DNA of 64,000 nucleotides from Marinobacterium aestuarii (GCF_001651805.1 NZ_CP015839.1:4092001-4156000), one strand, 5' to 3'. Positions 38,370 to 46,896 are shown, counted from the first letter of the stretch. The notes: generated by a model not told the origin, from the sequence alone. Made by a program: numbers and translations.

Positions 38370-39713
38370 TTATTCATCAAGGTGCTGGCGAATCAGCTCC
38401 AGGTCGCCGCCGGTTTCCTTATAAATGCGGGAGGCATATGAATAGCCACGGGCCTTCTTGAGGCGCATGACGGTGGGAATCAGGCTATTAACATTCGCAG
38501 CGTTGCGCTCAATATTGGGCTCGACCCCGTGCAGACAGTGCTGCGTAAAGGCGCTAATACCGCTTTCAAGGCAGGACATGCTATCGAGCAGGTTGTTGAT
38601 CACGATGGACTGCCAAGGCGTGTAATCCAGCTCCCCGTGGTCGTGGGTCATCTGCACCGAATAGCAGCGGCCGCAGGTCTGCATGCAGCACTGCACCAGG
38701 TACTCGGCGATGGTCGGATTAACCTTGCCAGGCATGGCCGAGGAGCCCGGCTGCACCGCGGGCAACGAGATTTCACCGAAACCGGTCTGAGGCCCGGAGG
38801 CCATCAGCCTGAAATCCTTGGCGATCTTTAACAAAGCCCGGGATAGCTGATCCAGCCCGGCTGAAACGCGTATCAGCTTGTCGTGATTCTGCGAACTGTC
38901 AAACAGGTTGTCACTGTGCACAAAGCGCTCGCTTGCCATCAGCCGATTCAGCTGTGCGATACAGCGCTCAAAAAATGCCTCCGAACAGTCACCCCGCCGG
39001 CCAATAATATTGCCCCCCAGATTGACCGCATAAAGCGCGTCCACATCCGCTTTCAGACGCCTGCAGTTGCGCTTCACCAGGGATGAATAACCGCCGAACA
39101 TATCTGCAAAACTGATTTCAACGGCATCCTGCAAACAGGTGCGGGATATTTTCAGCACCTGCTGCCACCGCAGCGCCTGTGCATCCAGAGTCTCGGCCAG
39201 GTGACCCAGCGCCGCTTCCAGCGCTTGCCATTGACTCATCACCGCCAGATGACAGGCCGTGCTCAGCGTATCACTGGTGGAGTTGTTCAGGTTCACATGA
39301 CCATTGGGGTGAATGGGAGCGTAAGTCCCCAGGGGTTTGCCGAAGGCATTGAGGTTGGCCAGGTTGGCGATGACCTCGTTGACATTCATGTTGCTGGATA
39401 TGCCCCCGCCGCCGTGAAAGGCATGCACCGGGAAGTACTCAGGCGGGCTCTGTTCAAGCAGCAGGTCTATGGCGTCGACGATCGCCTGACCCAGCTCAGG
39501 CTCCAGTTCACCGGTGAGCATATTGGTTCGCGCGGCCACCTTTTTAACCTGTAGCAGCCCCCGCAGTAATTCAGGATAGGCAGAGAGTGGTTTCTCCCCA
39601 TTTAGCGGGTAGAGATTGAGGGCCCGCTGGGTTTGCACACCAAAAAGTGCACTGGCAGGCACCTCAAGTTCGCCGATAAGGTCATGTTCGATACGAAGGC
39701 TGTGACTCGTCAT
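38370..39713 (-). CDS. Fumarase/aspartase superfamily lyase
   Basis: A 447-residue lyase of the class II fumarase/aspartase fold. The flexible catalytic loop is GSSAMPGKVNP at 323-333 (usually GSSIMPGKVNP). The substrate-binding segment reads HPNGHVNLNNSTSDT where fumarase and aspartase have HPNDDVNxSQSxND. These changes and a late CCMQTC argue for a different substrate, perhaps an N-substituted aspartate or related amino acid. It is the first gene of the minus-strand run lyase, dehydrogenase, BCCT, reductase, though gaps of 234 and 294 bp separate the first three. Confidence 0.85.
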   Translation of the reverse strand: MTSHSLRIEHDLIGELEVPASALFGVQTQRALNLYPLNGEKPLSAYPELLRGLLQVKKVAARTNMLTGELEPELGQAIVDAIDLLLEQSPPEYFPVHAFHGGGGISSNMNVNEVIANLANLNAFGKPLGTYAPIHPNGHVNLNNSTSDTLSTACHLAVMSQWQALEAALGHLAETLDAQALRWQQVLKISRTCLQDAVEISFADMFGGYSSLVKRNCRRLKADVDALYAVNLGGNIIGRRGDCSEAFFERCIAQLNRLMASERFVHSDNLFDSSQNHDKLIRVSAGLDQLSRALLKIAKDFRLMASGPQTGFGEISLPAVQPGSSAMPGKVNPTIAEYLVQCCMQTCGRCYSVQMTHDHGELDYTPWQSIVINNLLDSMSCLESGISAFTQHCLHGVEPNIERNAANVNSLIPTVMRLKKARGYSYASRIYKETGGDLELIRQHLDE

Positions 39714-39860
39714 AGTGTTTTACTGTCCTGAATAAAGCGAAAGAACCTCGCCTTATCAGAAACAAATACGCCTATCGCGGCAAACTACAATTTTGCAGTC
39801 AGCCATGCAAAAAAGTCACAGGCGATATGCCCTTGCAGATGCGCCAGTATCGGAGCGACC

Positions 39861-39923
39861 TGAATGCTGAATGCTGAATGCTGAATGATGATTCGTGATT
39901 CGTGATTCGTGATTCGTGATTCG
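39861..39923. repeat. Two abutting heptamer arrays: TGAATGC x4 then TGATTCG x5
   Basis: Three perfect TGAATGC units plus one with a mismatch (39861-39888) pass without a gap into five perfect TGATTCG units (39889-39923). A terminator follows 20 bp on, the same order as after valS. Confidence 0.95.
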
Positions 39924-39936
39924 TGATCAGCAGGCT

Positions 39937-39974
39937 GTAAAAAGCCCGCTCTCCACAAGGAGAGCGGGCTTTTT
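39937..39974. terminator. Bidirectional terminator between globin gene and lyase
   Basis: AGCCCGCTCTCC, loop ACAA, GGAGAGCGGGCT, with five A before and five T after, so it can stop transcripts from either side. It serves the minus-strand globin gene. Confidence 0.85.
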
Positions 39975-40071
39975 GGTATCCATGCATGGCAAGGTCATAG
40001 GCGGCCTGAGCCTGAATTTTAGCCGGCGCCGGCGCTATCCTGACCTGTCACCCAAGCCCACGCCTGGACAA

Positions 40072-40431
40072 CTACACGAGCACAATCTGGGAGCGCATGC
40101 TGTATAGCGCGAACAGTACTTCCTCCTGTTCGCGCTGGCCGACATTGTTTTTTCCGAGTGCCACCAGTGCATCATCCAGCACGGCCATAAACTCAAGCGC
40201 GGATATATTCATCCCCTTGTGGGCGGCCAGCATGTCTTTGCCCTTATAGACATCGGGGCCTCCGGTACCGGCAATCAGGAAGGTGGCTGCCGCATTTTTA
40301 AGTGCGGCAATATCAGAATCAGCAAACCTTGTAGAAATAGCCTTATTTTTCAAATGATTATCGACCAGATCATGGGCTATCCGGGTAGCCCCTTCAATGC
40401 CGCCTAGCCTGTCAAAAAGTAGATCGCTCAT
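40072..40431 (-). CDS. Group I truncated hemoglobin-like protein
   Basis: A 119-residue 2-over-2 globin. LFDRLGG at the start, the GTGGPDVYKGKD loop and His71 in AAHKGMNIS (proximal heme ligand) fit the TrHb1 family. The B10 tyrosine normally found in the FYRRVL-like helix is not there; the segment reads DLVDNHL, so oxygen or NO chemistry may differ from the classic dioxygenase type. It is divergent from an HxlR regulator 146 bp away. Confidence 0.85.
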   Translation of the reverse strand: MSDLLFDRLGGIEGATRIAHDLVDNHLKNKAISTRFADSDIAALKNAAATFLIAGTGGPDVYKGKDMLAAHKGMNISALEFMAVLDDALVALGKNNVGQREQEEVLFALYSMRSQIVLV

Positions 40432-40577
40432 ATTAGTGCCCTGCTCTGCTCGGATGCTGGGGTTAGATGCTATATTTCTTAAGCCCCTACAAACTAGCAG
40501 TGGTTAAACACATTGAGAACTACAGAATCTGTAGCGGTTATTTAACCCTGCACTGGCCGAAAAACTGGAGATTAAGC

Positions 40578-41282
40578 ATGAAGTCATACGGCCAGTTTTG
40601 CCCTTTGGCGCAGGCCACCCAGCTGTTATGCGAACGCTGGACCTTGCTGATTGCCCGCGAATTACTCGCCGGCAGCTCCCGTTTCAGCGAGTTGCAAAAA
40701 GGTGTTCCGCTTATGTCACCGACATTGCTCTCGGCACGTCTCAAGACCATGCTGAAAGCCGGAATAATAAAAGTGGATGGGAAAAAAGGCGACTATGACT
40801 ACAGCCTTACCCCGGCAGGATTGGAATTACGCCCCATCGTTGAACTGCTCGGCGTCTGGGGACATCGCTGGGGTCGTTCCAGCCTGGAAGCAGGGGATCT
40901 GGATGCCGGCCTGCTCATGTGGGATATGCGCCGTACCGTAGACTCCGCAGTTTTTCCCGCGCATCGAATTGTGATTGAGTTTGAATACAGTGATGCACCA
41001 GAAGGTGCACGTCATTGGTGGCTGGTATGCGAAAACCATGAAATTGATCTCTGTCTGACCGATAACGGCTATGACGTTGACAACCTGATCAAATGCTCCC
41101 TGAAAACCATGACCGCTGTGTGGACATGCGAATACAGCTTTAGCGATGCGGTCAAAAAAGGTGATATCAAGGTCATGGGGAATCCGGATATTGCCGCAAA
41201 ACTTCAGAACTGGCTGAGATCCAGCCCTCTGGCAACACTCGGTTCCCTCGACAAACTACCGGAACTGAACTGGAACTCATAA
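40578..41282 (+). CDS. HxlR-family regulator with C-terminal extension
   Basis: A 234-residue protein. The N-terminal winged helix (about 1-100) has the HxlR pattern: FCPLAQATQLLCERWTLLIA, then RFSELQKGVPLMSPTLLSAR. Residues 110-234 form an added domain, probably SCP2-like, seen in a subset of HxlR proteins. Start 40578 has GGAG nearby; earlier in-frame starts would add a non-family leader. Divergent placement suggests control of the globin gene, possibly in response to a redox or electrophile signal through its Cys residues. Confidence 0.82.
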   Translation: MKSYGQFCPLAQATQLLCERWTLLIARELLAGSSRFSELQKGVPLMSPTLLSARLKTMLKAGIIKVDGKKGDYDYSLTPAGLELRPIVELLGVWGHRWGRSSLEAGDLDAGLLMWDMRRTVDSAVFPAHRIVIEFEYSDAPEGARHWWLVCENHEIDLCLTDNGYDVDNLIKCSLKTMTAVWTCEYSFSDAVKKGDIKVMGNPDIAAKLQNWLRSSPLATLGSLDKLPELNWNS

Positions 41283-41465
41283 AAACATAACAACAGGCCA
41301 CTTCGAAATTAATAGTTACGATTAAGGCCCCGTTATTAATTTCACCACAAACCGGCTAACGCACTATTCCTGCCGATATTGAGCCGCTGCGAGCGCAGCG
41401 GCGGCTGCCCGGCACCTGCTGGAGGATTAGGGCTTATATTGAACGGGTATCCTGAACCTGCGATT

Positions 41466-42362
41466 TCAGGCCTGTGCGATGGCACGCCTGCGGCGCAGTT
41501 TGTAGAGCGAGTCGACGCTCAGCAGGATCAGCGCCAGCCAGATCAGGCCGAAAGTCACCAGCTTTTCCGGGCTCAGGGGTTCGTCATAGACAAACACCGC
41601 CAGCAGAAACATGCCGCTGGGGCCTATGTACTGGAAGAATCCCAGTGCCGTGAGGCTGATGCGGTTGGCCGCCGCAGCAAAGCACATCAGCGGCACCATG
41701 GTGATGGGGCCGGCGGCAAACAGCAGCAGATTGGTCCAGGCGGGATTGACCAGCAGATCGCTGGTCGGGCTGGTCGTGAACAGCAGATACCCCATGGCCA
41801 CCGGCAGCAGCAGACCGGTTTCCAGCGCCATGCCGGTAAAGCTGTCGACGCCAAGCTTCTTGCGCACCAGGCCATAAAACGCAAAGCTGAAGGCGACCAC
41901 CAGCGCAATCCAGGGCAGACGGCCAAATTGCACCACTTCAAACACCACCGCCAGCAGGCACAGAATCGCCGCGATAGTGCGCACCCTGTCGAGCCGCTCA
42001 CGAAAGAACAGCATGCCCAGCAGGATATTGATCAGCGGGTTAACGTAATATCCCAGGCTCACATCCAGCATGTAATTGTTGTTCACCGCCCAGATAAACA
42101 CCCCCCAGTTGAGCGCAATCAGGGTGGTGGAAGCCATCAGCGCCCAGCGGGCACGGCCATTGCGCAGGGTTGTCAGCAGCAGTTCGCGCTTGTTAAACAG
42201 CGCAATCAGCCCCAGCGTAAGCACAAAGGACCAGACAATGCGGTGCGCCAATATCTCGGGCGCGGCTATATGCTGCATCTGCTTGAAATAGACCGGCGCT
42301 ATGCCCCAGATCGTATAGGCCGTGAGTGCGTAAATCACACCTTTGCGGGTGTTCTCGTCCAT
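41466..42362 (-). CDS. rarD: RarD/EamA-family permease
   Basis: A 298-residue membrane protein with ten predicted helices of the EamA/DMT type. The motifs RKGVIYALTAYTIWGIAPVYF at the N-terminus and FFQYIGPSGMFLLAVFVYDE near the C-terminus match RarD proteins. The natural substrate is unclear. No operon partner is close. Confidence 0.9.
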   Translation of the reverse strand: MDENTRKGVIYALTAYTIWGIAPVYFKQMQHIAAPEILAHRIVWSFVLTLGLIALFNKRELLLTTLRNGRARWALMASTTLIALNWGVFIWAVNNNYMLDVSLGYYVNPLINILLGMLFFRERLDRVRTIAAILCLLAVVFEVVQFGRLPWIALVVAFSFAFYGLVRKKLGVDSFTGMALETGLLLPVAMGYLLFTTSPTSDLLVNPAWTNLLLFAAGPITMVPLMCFAAAANRISLTALGFFQYIGPSGMFLLAVFVYDEPLSPEKLVTFGLIWLALILLSVDSLYKLRRRRAIAQA

Positions 42363-42520
42363 AAGGCTCTCAATATGCGTAACAATTTGTACACGGAATG
42401 ACGCGATAGTGTATCAGCATATCTCTACGGACAAGCGGATTTTGCACATCGAAAGACACGGCAGACATAACGGGCCAGTGCGCGGACAGGAGCCGGGCGC
42501 GACGCACTCGAGACAGTAAC

Positions 42521-42543
42521 GGCCCCGGGGATGAACCGGGGCC
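42521..42543 (-). terminator. GC-rich hairpin after phoD
   Basis: GGCCCCGG, 7-nt loop, CCGGGGCC, 47 bp beyond the phoD stop on the minus strand, without a T run. Confidence 0.5.
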
Positions 42544-42560
42544 GTCTTTCGCGTCTTTCA

Positions 42561-42595
42561 CTTAAGGCTTAAAGCTTCAGGCTTCAGGCTTCAGG
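42561..42595. repeat. Heptamer array at the phoD stop (CTTCAGG type)
   Basis: Five 7-bp units on the plus strand: CTTAAGG, CTTAAAG and three perfect CTTCAGG. On the minus strand the unit is CCTGAAG, and the phoD TGA stop (42593-42591) lies in it. The units nearest the gene are perfect, the distal ones degenerate. Confidence 0.88.
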
Positions 42596-44117
42596 CCGGT
42601 GTCAGTACCTGGGTAAAGAGGGACGCGTTCTCCAGATCCTTCAGGGTCACGGTCATGGCACGGCTTTTTGGATCTATATCGACCTGACCAAAAAACTGCA
42701 GCCCGGCAAAGGGCGACATATTGGGTTGTTCCGGTGCCTTCTGGTATTTCACCTGCAGGCCGAAGGTATCGTCCTGGGCATTGGGCCCGAAAGAACCGGC
42801 ATTCAGCGGCCCGGACACGAATTCCCAGAAGGGCGAGAAATCTTTCTCACGCGCCTTGGCAGGATCATAATAATGCGCGGCGGTGTAATGCACATCGGCG
42901 GTAAACCAGACCACATTTTCGATACCGGCGGCCTTGATCGCCTTCAGCAGCCAGGCGATCTCCAGCTCACGGCCGCGGGCTTCACCGTTATCACCGTTGG
43001 CCACGGCTTCCCAGTTGTCGCCGTCCGCCACATGCAGCCCGATGGGCATATCACAGAACACTGCTTTCCAGGTCGCCTTCGAGGCTTTGAGTTCACCCAG
43101 CAGCCACTGCAGCTGATCCTGCCCCAGCAGTACCGTATCGGCGCCCGCAGCCACCTGCATGTTGGCGCTGTTGGGACCGCGGTAGGAGCGCAGATCCAGC
43201 ATGAAACGATCCAGCAAGGGGCCAAAAGGCAGCGCCCGGTAGATGCGATCACTGCCCTGGGGGCCTGTCTGGCGCAGCGGTGCGTAATCAAAAAAAGCGC
43301 GGCTGGCCCGTGCCTGCAGCAGGCCCACACTCTTGACCTGATAGCGCTCATCGCCGGACAGGTCCTTGGAGGCCGAATAGTTGTTTACGACTTCGTGATC
43401 ATCCCACTGCCACAGCTGCGCCACCTGACTGTTGAAGTGGCGCACGTTCTCGTCCAGCAGGTTGTAGCGATAGCGGCCACGGAATTCGTTCAGGGTTTCG
43501 GCCACCTTGCTGACTTCCGGCGTCACCAGATTTTTCCACAGCTTGCCGTCTTCCACCTCGATCGATTCGGGGATGGGGCCGTCGGCATAGATGGTATCGC
43601 CGCTGTGAACAAAGAAGTCCGGCGCCTGGTCCGCCATGGTGCGGTAGATTTTCATGCCGCCAATTTCGGGGTTAATGCCAAACCCCTGCCCCGCCGTATC
43701 GCCGGACCAGAGAAAACGCACGGGTGCCGCCAGCAGCGGTGCCGTCATAAAACTGCCGTTGACCCAGTCAGACATTGTGTCGTCTTCAGCATCGCGGTAG
43801 CCCACGCGCACAAAGATACGCTCGCCTGCGGGCAGGCCAACGAGTTCGACCTGGCTGGTAAAGTCCCCCTGCGGCAGTGCCCAGGGGCCGCGCACCGCCA
43901 CAGCATCGGAAAAATCTTCACGGCGGGCCCACTCAACCCACATGCGTGCGGGGCGGTCGCTGCGGCCCCAGACGATGGCGCGGTCGCTCAGTACATCACC
44001 CACCTGAATGCCCTGTTCCAGCAAAGGTCGGGCGTCCGCCGCGGATGCCTGGGCCGCGTTCATCAGCAAGCCACAACCAAACAGGGCTGAACCCTGCAGA
44101 AAATTACGTCTTTTCAT
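42591..44117 (-). CDS. phoD: PhoD-like alkaline phosphatase/phosphodiesterase, Tat-exported
   Basis: Releases phosphate from phosphomono- or diesters outside the cytoplasm. The 508-residue protein begins MKRRNFLQGSALFGCGLL, a twin-arginine signal. A fibronectin-like N-terminal domain precedes the metallophosphatase core, with GDTAGQGFG, FFVHSGDTIYADG, WDDHEVVNNY and FTADVHYTAAHYY carrying the metal-binding Asp and His residues. The upstream region holds a Pho-box-like sequence and a TetR-like palindrome, which would fit induction by phosphate starvation. Confidence 0.92.
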   Translation of the reverse strand: MKRRNFLQGSALFGCGLLMNAAQASAADARPLLEQGIQVGDVLSDRAIVWGRSDRPARMWVEWARREDFSDAVAVRGPWALPQGDFTSQVELVGLPAGERIFVRVGYRDAEDDTMSDWVNGSFMTAPLLAAPVRFLWSGDTAGQGFGINPEIGGMKIYRTMADQAPDFFVHSGDTIYADGPIPESIEVEDGKLWKNLVTPEVSKVAETLNEFRGRYRYNLLDENVRHFNSQVAQLWQWDDHEVVNNYSASKDLSGDERYQVKSVGLLQARASRAFFDYAPLRQTGPQGSDRIYRALPFGPLLDRFMLDLRSYRGPNSANMQVAAGADTVLLGQDQLQWLLGELKASKATWKAVFCDMPIGLHVADGDNWEAVANGDNGEARGRELEIAWLLKAIKAAGIENVVWFTADVHYTAAHYYDPAKAREKDFSPFWEFVSGPLNAGSFGPNAQDDTFGLQVKYQKAPEQPNMSPFAGLQFFGQVDIDPKSRAMTVTLKDLENASLFTQVLTPA

Positions 44118-44158
44118 CTATCTGCCCCTGGGGTGCAAATCGATGAGGATAGGCCGCT

Positions 44159-44210
44159 TAAATGAACGCCAGACAACAGGCAGATGAAAGTTTTTTGACC
44201 GAACGGTCAA
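44159..44210 (-). promoter_or_regulatory. Candidate Pho box and TetR-type operator upstream of phoD
   Basis: On the minus strand CTTTCAT (44190-44184), a 4-nt spacer and CTGTTGT (44179-44173) match the Pho box repeat CTGTCAT at 6 of 7 and 5 of 7 positions. CATTTA (44164-44159) stands where a -10 is expected. Just upstream TTGACCG-AA-CGGTCAA (44195-44210) is a perfect palindrome of the type bound by TetR-family repressors. Confidence 0.45.
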
Positions 44211-44234
44211 TCGATGATATTAACCGCAATCAGC

Positions 44235-45809
44235 TCAGGGCTGACAGGCAGCGCTTTGGCTGTCATCACCATCACAGGCCGACGATTCATCCGGCATGGC
44301 GAGGCTGAAGGCCGTTTGCAGCTTGGGTTCACGATAGAGGTTATCCAGTTTCTTGGCGATGGCATCCCCGACAAAGATCTGCGGCTGCGAGGCGCTGATG
44401 TCCTCCTGCTGCTCCCTGTCGCTCACCCAGCTGTTGGCCAGATCGAACGCCTGGATAAAGCGCGGCTGCCGCGGTAGCGCCTGCTTGAAATAGGCGGTGC
44501 CGAAGTAGGTAAAGTCGCTGTCGACACCACAGCCAAAGGAGGTTCTGTCCGCCGCCGCCGCGGTAATCACCAGGGTTTCAGGACTCTGCAACGCCTCGAT
44601 AAAGCCACCGGAAAAGCAGCTCGACACCAGAATAACGCGCCAGCGGATACCGGCATCATCCAGCGCCTGGCGTACCTGCTGCGGTGTCAGGTCATTCAGC
44701 TCGATGGCGCCGAATTCCAGCGAAAAGCGATGATCACGGCTGCCGTGGGAGGTCATAAACAGAAAGAGCACATCCTCGGCTGTGTCCATCTTCTGTGCCA
44801 CGCCCTGCAGCCCCTGGGCAAGGTTGGGCCGGCTGGCCAGCGGGTACTGACTCACCCTGGCAGGATTGTTGGCCAGTATCAGGGAACGACCGGCGGTGTC
44901 GTACTGGCGATCGAACTGCTCGCGCACAAACTCCACCTCTTTAAGGAACACATCCTCCAGCCCAAAGCCCCCCAGCGCCAGCAGATACAGATCTGTCACC
45001 CCGGGGCGTTGTGGCTGCAGCGCCGCCAGGCTCTGCTGCATCAGGCCGGGCTGAGCATAGAAAACAGTCTCGACGTCCAGCCTGGCCCCCGGTGGCTGTG
45101 TCGCCTGCTCGGTGGCTTCATCGGTATACCAGAGCTCGGTGCGGGGCAGAATCCAAAGACTCGCCAGCAGCACCAGACTGTAAAACCCGCCCAGCACAAA
45201 GGCCCGCAGCGGCCTGGCCCCGGCAAAGCCATGCAGCAGCCGCACCAGAACCCGCCATTGCCACAGCAGCAGGACGACAAAGAGCCCCCAGGTCAGGGTT
45301 TCCGACAGCACCAGATACTGCTGGGCCTGCCACAGCAGTTGCGAGATCAGAGTTATCCACAGGGCGGCGCTGAGAAAGGCGACCAGCAGCGGCGCAAAGC
45401 TCGCCCGCGTACCGCCCGCCAGGCGCGTCACCAGCAACAGCATAAACAGGCTCAGCAGCCAGCTGGCACCCAGATAGTTGAGCCCATAGGCATCGAACAG
45501 CGCCGGCGCTTCAGTACTCAGGAAGCTGCCGCCCAGCTCCAGCCCGAGCAACAACGTGCCCAGTAACAGACACTGTTCCAGCCCGCTGTGCAGCTCCGCC
45601 GGCGCAGGCGTGTGCCCCAGCGCCAGCTTGATACCGGCGCGCAGATTCAGCCCCAAGGCATGAAACAGCCCAGGCTGCGTTTGCGCAGGGGAATTCAGCG
45701 CCCTGGTATCGGGCAGGGCGCCGTCGTCATCCTGCGGATTAACGACAGGAGCCTGTTCCGGCGCAGACTGCACGGGCTGATCCCAGGCGTCGCGTGGTGA
45801 GTCGGTCAT
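44235..45809 (-). CDS. Membrane-anchored C13 (legumain/caspase-like) cysteine peptidase
   Basis: A 524-residue protein. Residues 1-75 are soluble and acidic, about 78-235 hold five or six membrane helices, and the C-terminal part is a C13 peptidase domain. The catalytic dyad is visible: His355 in FMTSHGS and Cys398 in LVSSCFSGGF. The start at 45809 (MTDSPRDAWDQ) is chosen because the frame upstream to 46124 is not protein-like. C13 relatives include GPI-anchor transamidase and legumain; bacterial membrane versions are little studied. No obvious partner substrate is encoded next to it. Confidence 0.85.
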   Translation of the reverse strand: MTDSPRDAWDQPVQSAPEQAPVVNPQDDDGALPDTRALNSPAQTQPGLFHALGLNLRAGIKLALGHTPAPAELHSGLEQCLLLGTLLLGLELGGSFLSTEAPALFDAYGLNYLGASWLLSLFMLLLVTRLAGGTRASFAPLLVAFLSAALWITLISQLLWQAQQYLVLSETLTWGLFVVLLLWQWRVLVRLLHGFAGARPLRAFVLGGFYSLVLLASLWILPRTELWYTDEATEQATQPPGARLDVETVFYAQPGLMQQSLAALQPQRPGVTDLYLLALGGFGLEDVFLKEVEFVREQFDRQYDTAGRSLILANNPARVSQYPLASRPNLAQGLQGVAQKMDTAEDVLFLFMTSHGSRDHRFSLEFGAIELNDLTPQQVRQALDDAGIRWRVILVSSCFSGGFIEALQSPETLVITAAAADRTSFGCGVDSDFTYFGTAYFKQALPRQPRFIQAFDLANSWVSDREQQEDISASQPQIFVGDAIAKKLDNLYREPKLQTAFSLAMPDESSACDGDDSQSAACQP

Positions 45810-45922
45810 TGCCCTGTTACCTGTCCTGTTGTCTATTCTGTTGCCTGCCTGAGACCCAATGAAGTCAGTGTTCGACTTACAGTCTAGGTCCCATCCCCCG
45901 AACCTGATCACTGCCCCGTCCC

Positions 45923-45950
45923 AAGGGGCAAGGGGCAAGGGGCAAGGGGC
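45923..45950. repeat. Heptamer array (AAGGGGC)4 next to the MarR stop
   Basis: Four perfect AAGGGGC units, ending 1 bp from the TAG stop (45954-45952) of the minus-strand MarR gene. Confidence 0.95.
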
Positions 45951-45951
45951 A

Positions 45952-46386
45952 CTAATCCAATTTTTGCAGGATATTGTCCAGCGCGAGGATTTCATCGGCA
46001 CTGAGCCGGCTTTCAAACTGCTGTTCGAGCACGGCGCCATACACCGGCCACATGCGCTGCAGCAACTCGACACCCGCCGCCGTAATACGCACAAGATTGC
46101 CGCGGCCATCTTCGGCACAGGCATGACGCTCCACCAGGCCTTCGCGCTGCAGACGATCCACCAGGCGTGACAGGTTGTACTTCGTCAGCAGCGTCTGTGC
46201 ACCAATTTCATACTGGCGCAGCTCTCCCCCCGGCGCGCGTTTTAGTTCCAGCAAAACATCGTACCAGCCCAGGGGCGGCAGTTTTGCGGCCTTAAGCGCC
46301 TTTTGCACCCGATCGATCAGCGTCGTTTCGGTGCGTACCAGCCGGGCCCAGGTCGTGACGGTGTGTTCGCGCAGTCGTGGCTTCAT
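45952..46386 (-). CDS. MarR-family transcription regulator
   Basis: A 144-residue winged-helix repressor with the MarR core (LPPLGWYDVLLELKRAPGG, then LTKYNLSRLVDRLQREGLVE). MKPRLREHTV at 46386 is the likely start; 46416 is an alternative that would nearly touch the upstream palindrome. It is divergent from a rhodanese gene, and the shared 118-bp gap holds two perfect palindromes, suggesting it controls both genes. Confidence 0.87.
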   Translation of the reverse strand: MKPRLREHTVTTWARLVRTETTLIDRVQKALKAAKLPPLGWYDVLLELKRAPGGELRQYEIGAQTLLTKYNLSRLVDRLQREGLVERHACAEDGRGNLVRITAAGVELLQRMWPVYGAVLEQQFESRLSADEILALDNILQKLD

Positions 46387-46425
46387 GAAAACAAGTCTAG
46401 TCACATCCGGTTGCATCTACAACTA

Positions 46426-46462
46426 TTAATGCCTAGCATTAAATCAGGTTGCAACTGCAACC
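46426..46462. promoter_or_regulatory. Two tandem palindromic operators in the marR-rhodanese gap
   Basis: TTAATGC-CTA-GCATTAA (46426-46442) and GGTTGCA-AC-TGCAACC (46447-46462) are perfect inverted repeats with 7-bp arms, sized for a MarR dimer each. They lie between the divergent starts. Confidence 0.6.
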
Positions 46463-46504
46463 AATCGGACTAAAGCACTTTATAACCCAGCGGGGGACTA
46501 ACCT

Positions 46505-46864
46505 ATGAACAAGCCCATGAACGAACTCAGCTACAGCACTATTACGCGTGACGCCCTCAAGGCACGTCTGGATGCAGGCGAGCCGACACTGATCGTCGAA
46601 GCCCTGCCTGCGCGCTACTACGACGCCGAACACCTGCCCGGCGCCATCAATCTGCCCCATGACGAAATCCGCCTGCTCGCCCCCAGCGCACTGCCCGACA
46701 AGGACGCCACCATAGTGGTGTACTGCGCCAGCACCGAATGCCAGAACTCCAGCATCGCCGCCCGCACCCTGACCGCTGCGGGCTATCGCAACGTGATGGA
46801 GTTCGTCGAAGGCAAACAAGGCTGGCTGGAAGCCGGTTATCCGATGGAGGCCTCAACGGATTAA
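46505..46864 (+). CDS. Single-domain rhodanese-like protein
   Basis: A 119-residue rhodanese domain with the CH2A-like YYDAEHLPGAINLPHDEI and an active-site loop YCASTECQNS carrying Cys74. It may act as a sulfurtransferase or persulfide carrier. Pairing with a divergent MarR-type repressor suggests induction by an electrophile or reactive sulfur species. GGTGAAA heptamers follow 32 bp after the stop. Confidence 0.9.
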   Translation: MNKPMNELSYSTITRDALKARLDAGEPTLIVEALPARYYDAEHLPGAINLPHDEIRLLAPSALPDKDATIVVYCASTECQNSSIAARTLTAAGYRNVMEFVEGKQGWLEAGYPMEASTD

Positions 46865-46896
46865 AACTGCGGGCAGGAGCCGGTAAAAAGGGGCGA

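Noticed and set aside
45810-46124. Longer N-terminus for the C13 peptidase
   Set aside because: The extra 105 residues overlap the marR 3' end and are Cys/Arg-rich; MTDSPRDAWDQ at 45809 is a natural start.
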